This document shows, in pieces, positions 32,740 through 42,426 of a DNA stretch of 64,000 bases (the first letter of the stretch is position 1; each line of letters begins with the position of its first letter). A program made the position numbers and the translations under genes. Origin of the DNA: Acholoe squamosa (Eukaryota > Annelida > Polychaeta > Phyllodocida > Polynoidae); assembly GCA_949317995.1 (NCBI GenBank), contig OX439035.1, forward strand, positions 1 through 64,000. Reading direction: 5' to 3'. The notes beneath the pieces are model-generated. The model did not search any database. It was not told the DNA's origin and saw only the letters and a list, made by a program, of their open reading frames with translations.

Positions 32740-34484
32740 ATGGGGAAACCACGCAGAAGGGCCCGTATTAAAAATTTGTCTAACAAAGCTACAGTAAAAG
32801 ACCTTATTGAAGCTGTAAATAACCTACAGGAAAGGCTAATAGAACTTGAAAGTGATCATGATTCAACCACTGTAAACACTGTTTTGCTCCAAGAAGACTA
32901 TGAAACTCTTGAAAAGCGAGTAGCTGAAAATGAAAAAAATGCTAGAACTACGAGTGACATTCTTAAGGCCCTCACAGATAGACTAGATATTGCTCAGCCT
33001 ATGGCCAATGAGGCTATCCAAAAGGTTGACAACATGAAAGAAAGAGTTGATTGTATGTCTACTTCGCTAAATACTGCAAATAGACTTACCAAATCACTTC
33101 TGAAAACTACTCAAAAATTCGAGGAAGATGACAGGAAAAAAACTCTACTTATGGAAGGGTTCCCAGAAAATCACAAAGAAGACCTTCGCAAAGTCTGTGA
33201 CACATTATTTGAAGATTTAGGGTTCAAATATGGCAATGAAAGAGTAGACTCCATATATAGATTGGGGAAGTATGATCCTACACAAACCAGGCCGAGAACT
33301 ATAGTCTTCAAATTGGCACATCGAGGCATTAAAGCAGATGTATATAGGAAAATCTCAAATTTGAAAGATTTACCTGCTTGGAAAGGTGTGTCATTGATGG
33401 ACGAGCTCACAAAAACTGAAACAAAACAGTACAATGATCTCAGGGCTCTCTTCTTTCTAGCTAAAAGGAAAGGGATAACTGATGTCAAACTTCGTCAAAG
33501 AGTGCTGATTATTGAAAAAAAAATCATACTCACACCATGATATCACTGCCCTACCATATGGCTCAAATTTGCTAGAAGCCTACACGATCAAAACTCAAGA
33601 TGGCATAGCCTTCAAAGGACCCCACCACATCCTGAGTAACTTGTATACATGTGACATCACATACAAAGGTCAAACATATAGTTCAGTTGAACAGGCAATA
33701 CAGCATACCAAGGCCCTAAGTGTTGATGACAAAAAAGCAGCTAGTGATATTCTACACACTGATGATCCCTTCGAGATGATGGAAATAGGAAAACAGATCA
33801 AGCCAACTACAGAATGGTCTAAAAATGCTACTGGACTCATTTATGAATGCCTTCAGTCAAAGTTTAAAGTGTAGCAAATATCTTCAGGAGATCATAGGAA
33901 ACCTGTATGAATGCACCTATCACCCTATCTATGGGGTAGGTAGGCACATGGGAAATGTTGCTAGCCTATGCGAAAATGACGTTCAAGGTGGTAATATTCT
34001 AGGGAAACTTCTGGCTAAAGTTAGGGCAGAAAAACTTGCACAACCTACAAAGCCCGTGACAACATCAACGCCAACACCAACTACTGGGTCTCTGCCATTG
34101 CCTACTCCAACACCAGCTCCAGCACCAGCTCCAACACCAGCTCCAACACTTGATTCTGAAAAACTTCCAATACCACCAACACCCTGTGGAAAAACTCAAG
34201 ACCTGCCACCATTACCAGCTATGGCAACTGGCACCCGAGAGCTACTACCAACACAGGATGTACATCCTAAAATCTATCCACCACCAATTTCTCCAGAAGA
34301 CAAGAAGAAAAAATCTGAAAAAAAATCAGAAACTGACCAATTGCATACAAAAAAGTGTGAAAAAAACTCAACTCACGACGAGTCTGATAATGATAATCTG
34401 AATGAAGACCACTCGGTAGTAGATATTGACAGTGAGGACTCAAAAGCTGATCCCAACGACTCCATCACTTCCACTAATTTGTAG
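32740..34484 (+). pseudogene. LINE-3 ORF1: coiled coil, RRM/CTD-like and NADAR, two frameshifts
   Basis: From ATG 32740 the first frame holds a basic N-terminus, a long coiled coil (residues about 20-140) and an ORF1p-like RRM/CTD (KKTLLMEGFPENHKEDL, RPRTIVFKLAH, WKGVSLMDELTKTE). A 9-A run at 33515-33523 marks a frameshift; the NADAR domain follows (GIAFKGPHHILSNLY, SSVEQAIQHTKAL). A second frameshift near 33865 leads to NLYECTYHPIYGVGRHMG and GNILGKLLAKVRAE. The C-terminus, unlike LINE-1, adds a Thr/Pro/Ala repeat (PTPAPAPAPTPAP) and an acidic end. The Glu of S-V-E is kept. Both lesions are simple indels, so the ancestral protein is easy to recognise. Confidence 0.85.
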
Positions 34485-34787
34485 AATCACAGAATCACAA
34501 ACTGTGTAAAAATGTATATAAAATTCTTGATTTGATTGTTGATCTAAAAATATATTGCTATTGATTTTCCATGTTCCAAATAATAATACTTTTTTATTTT
34601 AGTAACATGTCTGAATCTTGGAGACTCGAGCTAAATGTACATAGAGCATAGATACCACCTAATGCTATCTTGTACTGCTAATCAACAATTGGTATGGACT
34701 GTCATAAAGACAAAGGTCCACTACCTATGAGAAAAATAGACTGTCATAGAATGGTATTAACGAACGGTTGTATTAGGGAGACTAAGG

Positions 34788-36803
34788 GTGGTCTTACATG
34801 TTGTTGTTATAAGAATACCTGTACTGTATAATCACATACCATCTCTTATAAATACTAATGGTCAATGTATTTTACCTCTTAATGCCCAAAGCATTAGAAA
34901 TAAGATTGTTGACCTACGCATTGAATTACAAAATCAAGGTATAGATTTTCTACTTTTCTCTGAGACTTGGTTGACCGATACTGATAAAAGCGACAACTAT
35001 ATTTTTAATAATTACAACCTCTATAGATTTGATAGAGTACGCGATAAAGCGGGAGGAGGTTTATGTGCATATATTAAAGAAGGTATAACATGTTCCAGCC
35101 AAAAATTTTCAAATTTTAATGTAAGCAATATCGATGTGGAAATACAATGGCTAAATATATCGAGAGAGCACTCCAAATCAATGGTGATAGCTAATATTTA
35201 TAGACCACCGGAAGGGAACAAGTACAATTTTGTGAATATATTAAAAGACACATTGACAAAAATTGAAAATCTTGAAAACTGTGAAGTATTTTTGATTGGA
35301 GACTTTAACATCAACATGTTTGAAAATACTCTGTCAAAAGATTACTTGCTTTCCACTTTACAAGATTCTGGACTACTGCAATTAATTAATCAATCCACAA
35401 AAAATAAGGGACAAATGTCATGTATTGATCTTATTTTTACAAACTCTACTATAGTTGAAAAATCTGGAGTAGCCACTTTAAATCAAAGCGATCACTTACC
35501 TGTGTATGTCAGCCTCAAGAGACCAAGTATACAGAGAAAACAAAGAACTTTTAGTGGACGGTCATACAAATTATTCGATGAAAATACTTTTAAACAGAAC
35601 TTTATCGAAATGTCTTGGGAAAATTTTGATGCCTGCGATGACATTGAATCCTGCTGGCAGATTTTTGAAGATAATATTAACAGTATTCTCAATGTTCTAT
35701 GCCCAATTAGGAATTTCAATATTAAATTCAAGGAAGAACCATGGCTAACACCAGAACTTATTTCAGAAATCATTGAGAAAAATAATGCACTGAGAAAAGC
35801 TAAGCGAACAAATAATATTTTGGATTGGCATAATGCCAAAATCTTGAAAAACAATTGCAGTACAAATTTAAAAAGGGCAAAACAAGCTTTTATTGTTTCC
35901 GAACTCAATAAAAATGTTAAAGATGCAAGAAAATTCTGGGCAGCCATGAAAAACCTTATACCGGGTAAAAGTAAAAGTTCTTCCATTGACCTTATTGATG
36001 ATCAAGGTAACGGTATTAAAGAAGATAAGACAGCTAATTTTATAAATGAGTTTTTTACAAACATAGGTCCAAACTTAGCTAACAAAATAAATACCCCATG
36101 GAATTTTACAGGTCAGGTTTGTGACAAAGTGATGAATGATTTTATTATTACTGATGAAAATGTACTAAATGCTTTGAATACGATAAATAAGAACAAATCC
36201 TCTGTCTTAGAAAATATATCATCTAATGTTTTCATATTAGCGGTGAAAACCCAGATAACACGCTTCACCCGATTGTTGAATTTAATAACTAACAATTGTT
36301 ATATACCCAAATCATGGAAGGCAGCCAAGGTCACTCCGTTACCTAAATCAGGTGACTTATCAGATGTATCGAATTACAGACCTATAAGTCAACTTCCAAT
36401 ACCGGGTAAGGTCCTTGAAAGGATTCTACACACCCAATTAGAAAACCACCTGGAAACAAACAAAATACTTACAAAAATTTAAGGAGGATATAGGAAAAAA
36501 AGATCCACAGTTGATACTATTAGTACTTTGACAAATGATATATTATGGAATAGAAACGAAGGTCATGTGACCCTGGCTGCTTTCATAGATACAAAAAAGG
36601 CTTTCGATTGCGTTGATCACTTTATTTTGAAAAAAAAACTTGAAAAATATGGTATTAAAGGAAAAAATCTATTATTAATAAGTGAATACCTGAGCGATAG
36701 AACACAAAAAGTCTTAGCAAATGGGTACGTATCAACTGGTTTAACTATAACATGTGGTGTACCACAGGGTAGTATTTTAGGCCCTCTTCTTTTTTTAATA
36801 TAT
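34788..36803 (+). pseudogene. LINE-3 ORF2, 5' part (endonuclease and RT fingers/palm)
   Basis: The frame opens at a GTG near 34788; the true start is not clear. EN motifs: LPLNAQSIRNK, LLFSETWLTD, GGGLCAYIKEG, NIYRPPEGN, LIGDFNINM, SDHLPV. RT motifs: SNYRPISQLPIPGKVLERI, then an in-frame TAA at 36480-36482 in place of a Gln-type codon, GGYRKKRSTVDTISTLTN, FIDTKKAFDCVDH and GVPQGSILGPLLFLIY. It is cut at 36803 by gypsy-2 just before the YADD region, which continues in the same frame at 46815. Confidence 0.9.
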
Positions 36804-37184
36804 TGTGGCGGAGACGGAGGGGCCGTTGGCGGAGCCGAAACCATCCTGGTGTGGGGGCGGCGAGGCCAGCGGTCCTGAAGTAACGCGGTTACGTCGGCAA
36901 TAGTAGTCGGCGGAGGAGATCCTCCGACGCTGGCCTGCCGTAAAGCAGGCCGGGGTCGGAGTATCTGCCTATGTATAAATAAGGGAGTTGTTACTCCGAT
37001 TAGTCAGTTCCGAGTTGCAGACAGAGAGGAGCAGAACTCTAAAAGGCTTATCTCCGGATTAATATATACACGATATAAGACTTAGATGGTGTGGCGAGGA
37101 CTGCCAGGAAATAAAAGACACTGAAGTCAAGCTGTCGGAGTTGTGTAATTCTTTATTAACCATAGAGTCGGAAAACGCTATACA
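36804..37184 (+). repeat. Gypsy-2 5' LTR
   Basis: 381 bp, starting TGTGGCGGAG and ending TACA. A TATA-like TATGTATAAATAAGG lies near 36969-36983 and a polyadenylation-type AAATAAAAG near 37110. A primer-binding region TTGGTGACAGCGG follows at once (37185). Confidence 0.95.
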
Positions 37185-37200
37185 TTGGTGACAGCGGTGT
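37185..37200 (+). promoter_or_regulatory. Gypsy-2 primer-binding region
   Basis: TTGGTGACAGCGG directly after the LTR is the usual position and type of a gypsy primer-binding site. Which tRNA primes it cannot be told here. Confidence 0.6.
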
Positions 37201-37224
37201 TTGAAGACCCACGAGAGAAAGAAG

Positions 37225-38516
37225 ATGGCGGAGGCTTCAGAAACGATAAACTTACCTGTGGAGAAGAGGGATACGGAGGAGATTAAGCGGGAAAAAGGGG
37301 TTTTGCTGGAAGTGGTGGACGAGGAAGTGACGCTACGGCAGAGAGGGGTGGTGAGGCCGGAAGAGATGAATGAGGAACCACGCGTTAAAGAAAGGGAGCC
37401 CTACCTGTGGCCATGGGAGAGGGAGGAGAAACCGGCGGCCTGGAGGCTGAGGCACCCTAAAGGAAAAATGGGTGATGCAAATGCCTGGCTGGGGTTCAAC
37501 CCGGGAAGGGACGAGGGCGGAAAGGTGCTTTGGTGGCCGGAGGAGCAGGCGGAGATGAATAACCTAAGGAAGGGGAGCAAGCGGGCACCGGCCGAGGTTC
37601 GCCCCGAAACCGGGAGATGTGCGGAGGAGGCGGATAAGGACGAAGTAGGGGAAGGTGGAGATCTCCGGCAGGGTAGAGGAGTTATGGGTCGTCCGGAGGA
37701 CGGCTGGAGAGGAGGTGCCGATGGGGAGAAGGAGGCAAAGGGTAAGCCAGTGGTGAAACCCGCTAAATATGATGGCACCACAGACCTATCTGACTACCTC
37801 AACCACTTCGACCTGTGCGTCAAAGTAAATGGATGGAAGCCGGAGGAGGCGGGTATGTTCCTAGGCCTGAGTCTGTCGGGGGCAGCCCGGAGATTGTTGA
37901 CGGGAAGGAAACCAGCCACGCCGGAGGGTATGAGGAGTTAAGAAGGGCACTTGTGGAAAGGTTTGAGCCTACTAATCAGGAAGAGATCTACAAAGCGTTC
38001 CTCCGCACTAGGGTCCGGCGAAAGGGAGAGGGACTGCAAGAGTTACAGGAAGAACTGAAAAAGTACACTAAGTTAGCATATCCGGAGGCGGACGCCCGGA
38101 CGACAGACACCTTAGCTCTCGATAGATTCCTATTGTGCCTCGACAATCCACTCAGGCAGTGGGTGTATCAGTCAACACCGAAAGATTTACAATCCGCAGT
38201 AATGACGGCGGTGGGAGCGGAGGCGTACTTACAAGTGGAGCAGGAGAATATCCACAAAGTGCGGGCGGCGGATGCGTCAGTAAATGAACACCTCAAGTCC
38301 AACAAGGAGGAAATGAGCAAAATGGCGGAGTTGATGGCGCGGTTAGTTCAAAGGCTGGATGATCCGGCGGTGTTGGGGAGGAAGAAAAAGCCAAGCAATG
38401 GTGCTTGTTTCGGATGCGGACAGGAAGGCCATTTCAAGCGAGAATGCCCAAATATCAAGGCCAAGGAGGCATCCAGGCCGGTGAGCGAACAGGCTACTCC
38501 GGCGGCAGGAAACTAG
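37225..38516 (+). pseudogene. Gypsy-2 gag, one frameshift
   Basis: Starts at ATG 37225 (the frame is open back to a TTG at 37201). The first frame ends at 37941 and the rest is in another frame (open 37815-38516); the join is near 37910-37925, within the capsid-like domain (PAKYDGTTDLSDYLNHFDLC, then GYEELRRALVERFEPTNQEE). The N-terminal 180 residues are charged and disordered. It ends with a CCHC knuckle, CFGCGQEGHFKREC, and a short tail. The break is one indel, odd in an element with such similar LTRs: either a fresh mutation or a sequencing error. Confidence 0.85.
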
Positions 38517-41500
38517 AATCGACCTATACTAAAGGCCAAGTACAGGTCGAGGGAAGTGGGCCTATCAATGTGATACAGGGCCGCCGAGAGAGGGGCAGAG
38601 GAGGATTGATAGTAGAGGGTCGGCTGGCAGGGGCCCCAATCCAATTGCTGGTGGACACTGGTGCGTCGCTTAATCTGGTCTCCGAAGGATGGTGGAGCAG
38701 GTGGGGCGGACGGGAACGCCTGGGAGAAACGGTGGAGAAGATCTACTCCGTCGATGGGCGGCCTATGGACATAAAAGGGGAAGTGTACACAGAGCTGGAA
38801 ATCGGGAGGCGTACTATCAATGTGCGTTTCGTAGTCAGCGACACCGGGACGGAGGGAATCCTGGGGGCGGAGTTCCTCCGCACCAACAAACTAATGGTCG
38901 ACGTAGCAAAAGGGCGCCTAGTGTGGACAGAGGAGGATTCTGTGTGCCGAATCGTCAGCACCCGAGCGGCGGTGCTGGGATCCGGACAGGAGGCCATGCT
39001 AGAGGGAACTCTAGCCGGACCCTGGCAACAGGGGGACGACGGGATGATTGAAGGGATGGCCGGACACAAGGGTGAACCGAGCTTCCTGGTGGGGCGGGGG
39101 CTGGTATGCCCCGAGGGGAGGGCAACTTGGGTCAGGGTGCTCAATCCCGGTCCTGAGCCAGTGGTGATATATAGAGACATGACTCTAGGGGCCATTCAAC
39201 GAGTGGAGTGCAGAGGCGGAGGCGAGACAGTGGCCGGAGAGGGATGGTGCCGGATGGTGGAGAGAGGTGAGCCGGAGGAACTAAAGCGTTTGGTGGACGG
39301 GCTAGTGAGCGGGACGAAGGCTCACCGTAGAAAGGAGCTTGCACGGCTTATAAGGAAACACCTGGGGGCATTTCAGAGGCATAAGGGCGACAAAGGGCAC
39401 ACTCAATTGGCCAAGCATAGGATTGATACGGGGGTACATCCACCTATCAAACAACCGCCGAGGCGATTGGCACCCCATAGACGAGAGGCGGTAGAAGAGG
39501 AGGTGGAGAAGATGTTGGAAGCCGGAGTGATTGAGCCATCCACTAGCCCGTGGGCTTCTCCGGTGGTCCTAGTAAAAAAAAAGGATGGTACCACTCGCTT
39601 CTGTGTGGACTACCGGAGGCTCAACGCCGCCACCTTGAAGGATGCTTATCCCCTGCCTAGAGTGGAAGATTGTCTCGATACCATGGCGGGGGCCGCTTGG
39701 TTTTCGTCCGTGGATCTGGCCAGCGGCTACTGGCAGTTGGATATAGAGGAGGGGGATAAAGAGAAGACAGCATTCACGACACACCGGGGGCTGTTCCAAT
39801 TCCGGAGAATGCCCTTCGGTTTGTGCAATGCGCCAGGCACCTTCGAGAGGGTGATGGAAGTGGCCATGAGGGGACTACAGTGGAAAACTTGTTTGGTCTA
39901 TCTAGACGACATAGTCGCATTCTCCGCCACCTTCGAGGAACATATTGAGCGGCTTGGGGAGGTACTTCAAAGGCTGGAGGATGCTGGGCTTAAAATCAAG
40001 CCCTCCAAATGCCAGTTGGCTCGCCGCAGAGTGTTATTCCTGGGCCACCAAGTGAGTGAGGCGGGAGTAGAGACAGATCCGGAAAAGATAGAGGCGGTGC
40101 AGTCGTGGCCCACTCCGACCACGGTGACGGAGGTCCCGAGTTTTCTGGGGCTAGGCGGCTACTACAGGACCTTCGTTCCTGAGTTCTCTACGAGGGCTAA
40201 ACCACTGAGCGCGCTGGCCGAGAAAGGGAGGACGTTCCGGTGGTCGGAGGAATGCGAGGCCTCATTCCAAGACCTAAAAAGGAGATTAACCGAGGCCCCT
40301 ATCCTAGCTTTCCCCCAGGCGGAGGGACAACTTACCTTAGACACCGACGCCAGTGACACAGGCCTCGGAGTGGTACTGTCCCAGGAGCAGACGGGGGTAG
40401 AGAGGGTCCTAGCCTATGGTAGCCGCACTCTCAGCAGGCCGGAGCGTAACTATTGCGTTACAAGGAGGGAGCTGCTGGCTATAGTCTTTGGCCTCAGGAA
40501 ATTCAAGCATTACCTAATAGGGAGGAGGGTGGTAGTCCGAACAGATCATGCCTCCCTGCGGTGGCTGTTGGAGTTCAAGGAGCCAGAGGGCCAGCTGGCT
40601 CGATGGCTGCAGATTATAAGTACTTACGACATAGTGGTGCAGCATAGGCCGGGGAAACTACATGGGAATGCGGATGGGCTGTCCAGGAAGCCCCGCAAGC
40701 AATATGGACGAGAGGATGAGGAGGAGCTGCTGCATTGCCGGGATTTCACAAGGTCTCAACACCAGGAGATGGTTCGGGGGGCGCCTCCGGCGGCGGGGGA
40801 CTCCACTCCGCTGGCAGGGAGAGAGTGGGGCACACTCCAAGCGGAGGACGCTGTGCTGACTCGGGTCAGAGCATGGGTGAACGGGGAGGCGACCACCACA
40901 GAGGAGGAAAGAAGGACCTGGGGCTATGAGCTGAGAGCCTGGCATGCCCAATTGGGGCGCATGAGTATAGAAAAAGGGATACTGGGCCGGTGGTGGGAAG
41001 GTGCGGCGGGGGAACGATGCTTCCAAATTGCTGTACCCACCCTGAGCAGGAATGATGTGCTCAGGGAGGTCTACGGAGAGCCCTTGGCGGGGCATCTGGG
41101 CCGCAATAAAACCATCCGGCGCCTCCAGACAGGTTACTACTGGCCTGACTTCAGGAGGGAGGTGACCCTGTGGTGCGCCAGCTGTGAACCCTGTGTCCGG
41201 AGGAAGGCGGCTCCACCTCCGCACCGGGCACCAATGGGACATGTGGGTGCTGGACTACCCCTACAGAGGATAGCTCTAGACGTGATGGGTCCATTGCCCT
41301 TGTCCTCCGCCGGAAACCAATATATTTTGGTGGCGGCGGACTACTTCACTAAATGGACGGAAGCGTACGCTTTACCCAACCAGGAGGCACCCACGGTGGC
41401 CAGGGCTGTGGTGGAGGAGTTCATCTGTAGATTTGGAGCCCTGGCGGAGGTGCACACAGATCAGGGCAAGAACTTCCAGTCGGGACTATTCAGGGAAATG

Positions 41501-42196
41501 GTGGCCTTACTGGAAGTCAGGCAGACCAGAACCTGTTCCTTTAGGCCCCAAAGCGATGGGATGGTGGAGCGGGCCAACAGAACAATTGAAATGCTGCTGG
41601 TGACTGTGGTGGCGGAGGACCAACGGGACTGGGACCGGCGGCTGCCATTTGTAATGGCGGCGTATCGCTCCTCCGCACACGCCTCCACGGGATTGTCCCC
41701 CAATCTTCTGATGTTGGGGCGGGAAACGGTCATCCCCCTGGATTTGGTTTACCCGCTGGAGCCCAATGTAGGGGGAGGAGTCGGTTATGTGGCCGAATTA
41801 CAAACCACCATGGCAAAAGCATACTCCGTCGCTAGGGAGGCCCTTGGAAGGTCCCTCTGCAGGCAACAGAGGAACTATGATGCAAGAGCCTCGGCAGGCG
41901 AATTCCCTGTCGGGGGCAGGGTCTTCTACTACCACCCTCTCCGGAAGAGGGGACTGACACCTAAACTCCAGAGCTATTGGACAGGCCCATGGGAGATAGT
42001 GGGGCGCTTAGGGGAGGTGGTGTATAAAATTAAAAAGGGTAAAACTACCAGGGTAGTCCATTACGACGCCTTCAAACTGGCCCCGGCGCGGGACACGGCG
42101 GAGGATGTTCCCATGGAGGATGAAACAAGGGAGGCCGAGCCCCTATCTTCTGACAATTCAGACGAGGAGGAAGGAGGATCCGGCTGGTTCAGGTGA
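38405..42196 (+). CDS. Gypsy-2 pol: protease, RT, RNase H, integrase
   Basis: An open frame of 1263 codons in the -1 frame relative to gag, overlapping it by 112 bp; it has no ATG of its own near the start, so it is probably made by frameshifting. Domains: retropepsin (LLVDTGASLNLVS near 84, EGILGAEFL), RT (STSPWASPVVLVKKKDG, SVDLASGYWQLDI, MPFGLCNAPGTFERVM, CLVYLDDIVAF near 495), RNase H (LTLDTDASDTGLG, RTDHASLRWLLEF), integrase with an HHCC finger (GHLGRNKTIRRL, CASCEPCVRRK) and the triad in LDVMGPLP, VHTDQGKNF and GMVERANRTI, and a GPW/GPY module (SYWTGPWEIVGRLGEVVYKI). All catalytic residues are present; likely functional. Confidence 0.95.
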   Translation: MFRMRTGRPFQARMPKYQGQGGIQAGERTGYSGGRKLESTYTKGQVQVEGSGPINVIQGRRERGRGGLIVEGRLAGAPIQLLVDTGASLNLVSEGWWSRWGGRERLGETVEKIYSVDGRPMDIKGEVYTELEIGRRTINVRFVVSDTGTEGILGAEFLRTNKLMVDVAKGRLVWTEEDSVCRIVSTRAAVLGSGQEAMLEGTLAGPWQQGDDGMIEGMAGHKGEPSFLVGRGLVCPEGRATWVRVLNPGPEPVVIYRDMTLGAIQRVECRGGGETVAGEGWCRMVERGEPEELKRLVDGLVSGTKAHRRKELARLIRKHLGAFQRHKGDKGHTQLAKHRIDTGVHPPIKQPPRRLAPHRREAVEEEVEKMLEAGVIEPSTSPWASPVVLVKKKDGTTRFCVDYRRLNAATLKDAYPLPRVEDCLDTMAGAAWFSSVDLASGYWQLDIEEGDKEKTAFTTHRGLFQFRRMPFGLCNAPGTFERVMEVAMRGLQWKTCLVYLDDIVAFSATFEEHIERLGEVLQRLEDAGLKIKPSKCQLARRRVLFLGHQVSEAGVETDPEKIEAVQSWPTPTTVTEVPSFLGLGGYYRTFVPEFSTRAKPLSALAEKGRTFRWSEECEASFQDLKRRLTEAPILAFPQAEGQLTLDTDASDTGLGVVLSQEQTGVERVLAYGSRTLSRPERNYCVTRRELLAIVFGLRKFKHYLIGRRVVVRTDHASLRWLLEFKEPEGQLARWLQIISTYDIVVQHRPGKLHGNADGLSRKPRKQYGREDEEELLHCRDFTRSQHQEMVRGAPPAAGDSTPLAGREWGTLQAEDAVLTRVRAWVNGEATTTEEERRTWGYELRAWHAQLGRMSIEKGILGRWWEGAAGERCFQIAVPTLSRNDVLREVYGEPLAGHLGRNKTIRRLQTGYYWPDFRREVTLWCASCEPCVRRKAAPPPHRAPMGHVGAGLPLQRIALDVMGPLPLSSAGNQYILVAADYFTKWTEAYALPNQEAPTVARAVVEEFICRFGALAEVHTDQGKNFQSGLFREMVALLEVRQTRTCSFRPQSDGMVERANRTIEMLLVTVVAEDQRDWDRRLPFVMAAYRSSAHASTGLSPNLLMLGRETVIPLDLVYPLEPNVGGGVGYVAELQTTMAKAYSVAREALGRSLCRQQRNYDARASAGEFPVGGRVFYYHPLRKRGLTPKLQSYWTGPWEIVGRLGEVVYKIKKGKTTRVVHYDAFKLAPARDTAEDVPMEDETREAEPLSSDNSDEEEGGSGWFR

Positions 42197-42426
42197 CCCC
42201 GGGGACTGGAGCTGACCGGGAGGCGAAACTGCTGACCTGCAAAGAGAAAAAGAGACATCAAATAACTGAAACCAGTAAGGGAGGGGCAGCGGATAAAGGA
42301 AATCGGAAAGAAGGTCTGCGGAGGAGTGCACCGAAGCCTGCCGGAACCAGCGTAGCCCGGGCCGTCAGACTGGTGCCTCAACTGGATACTTACCTTGGGG
42401 CGGAGTGGAGGAGCTGCAAAAGCAAG

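Noticed and set aside
40658-41242. A 194-codon minus-strand ORF in gypsy-2 pol, and several like it over 42750-45930
   Set aside because: They lie antisense to clear pol or accessory reading frames in GC-rich DNA and show no motif; shadows of the real genes.
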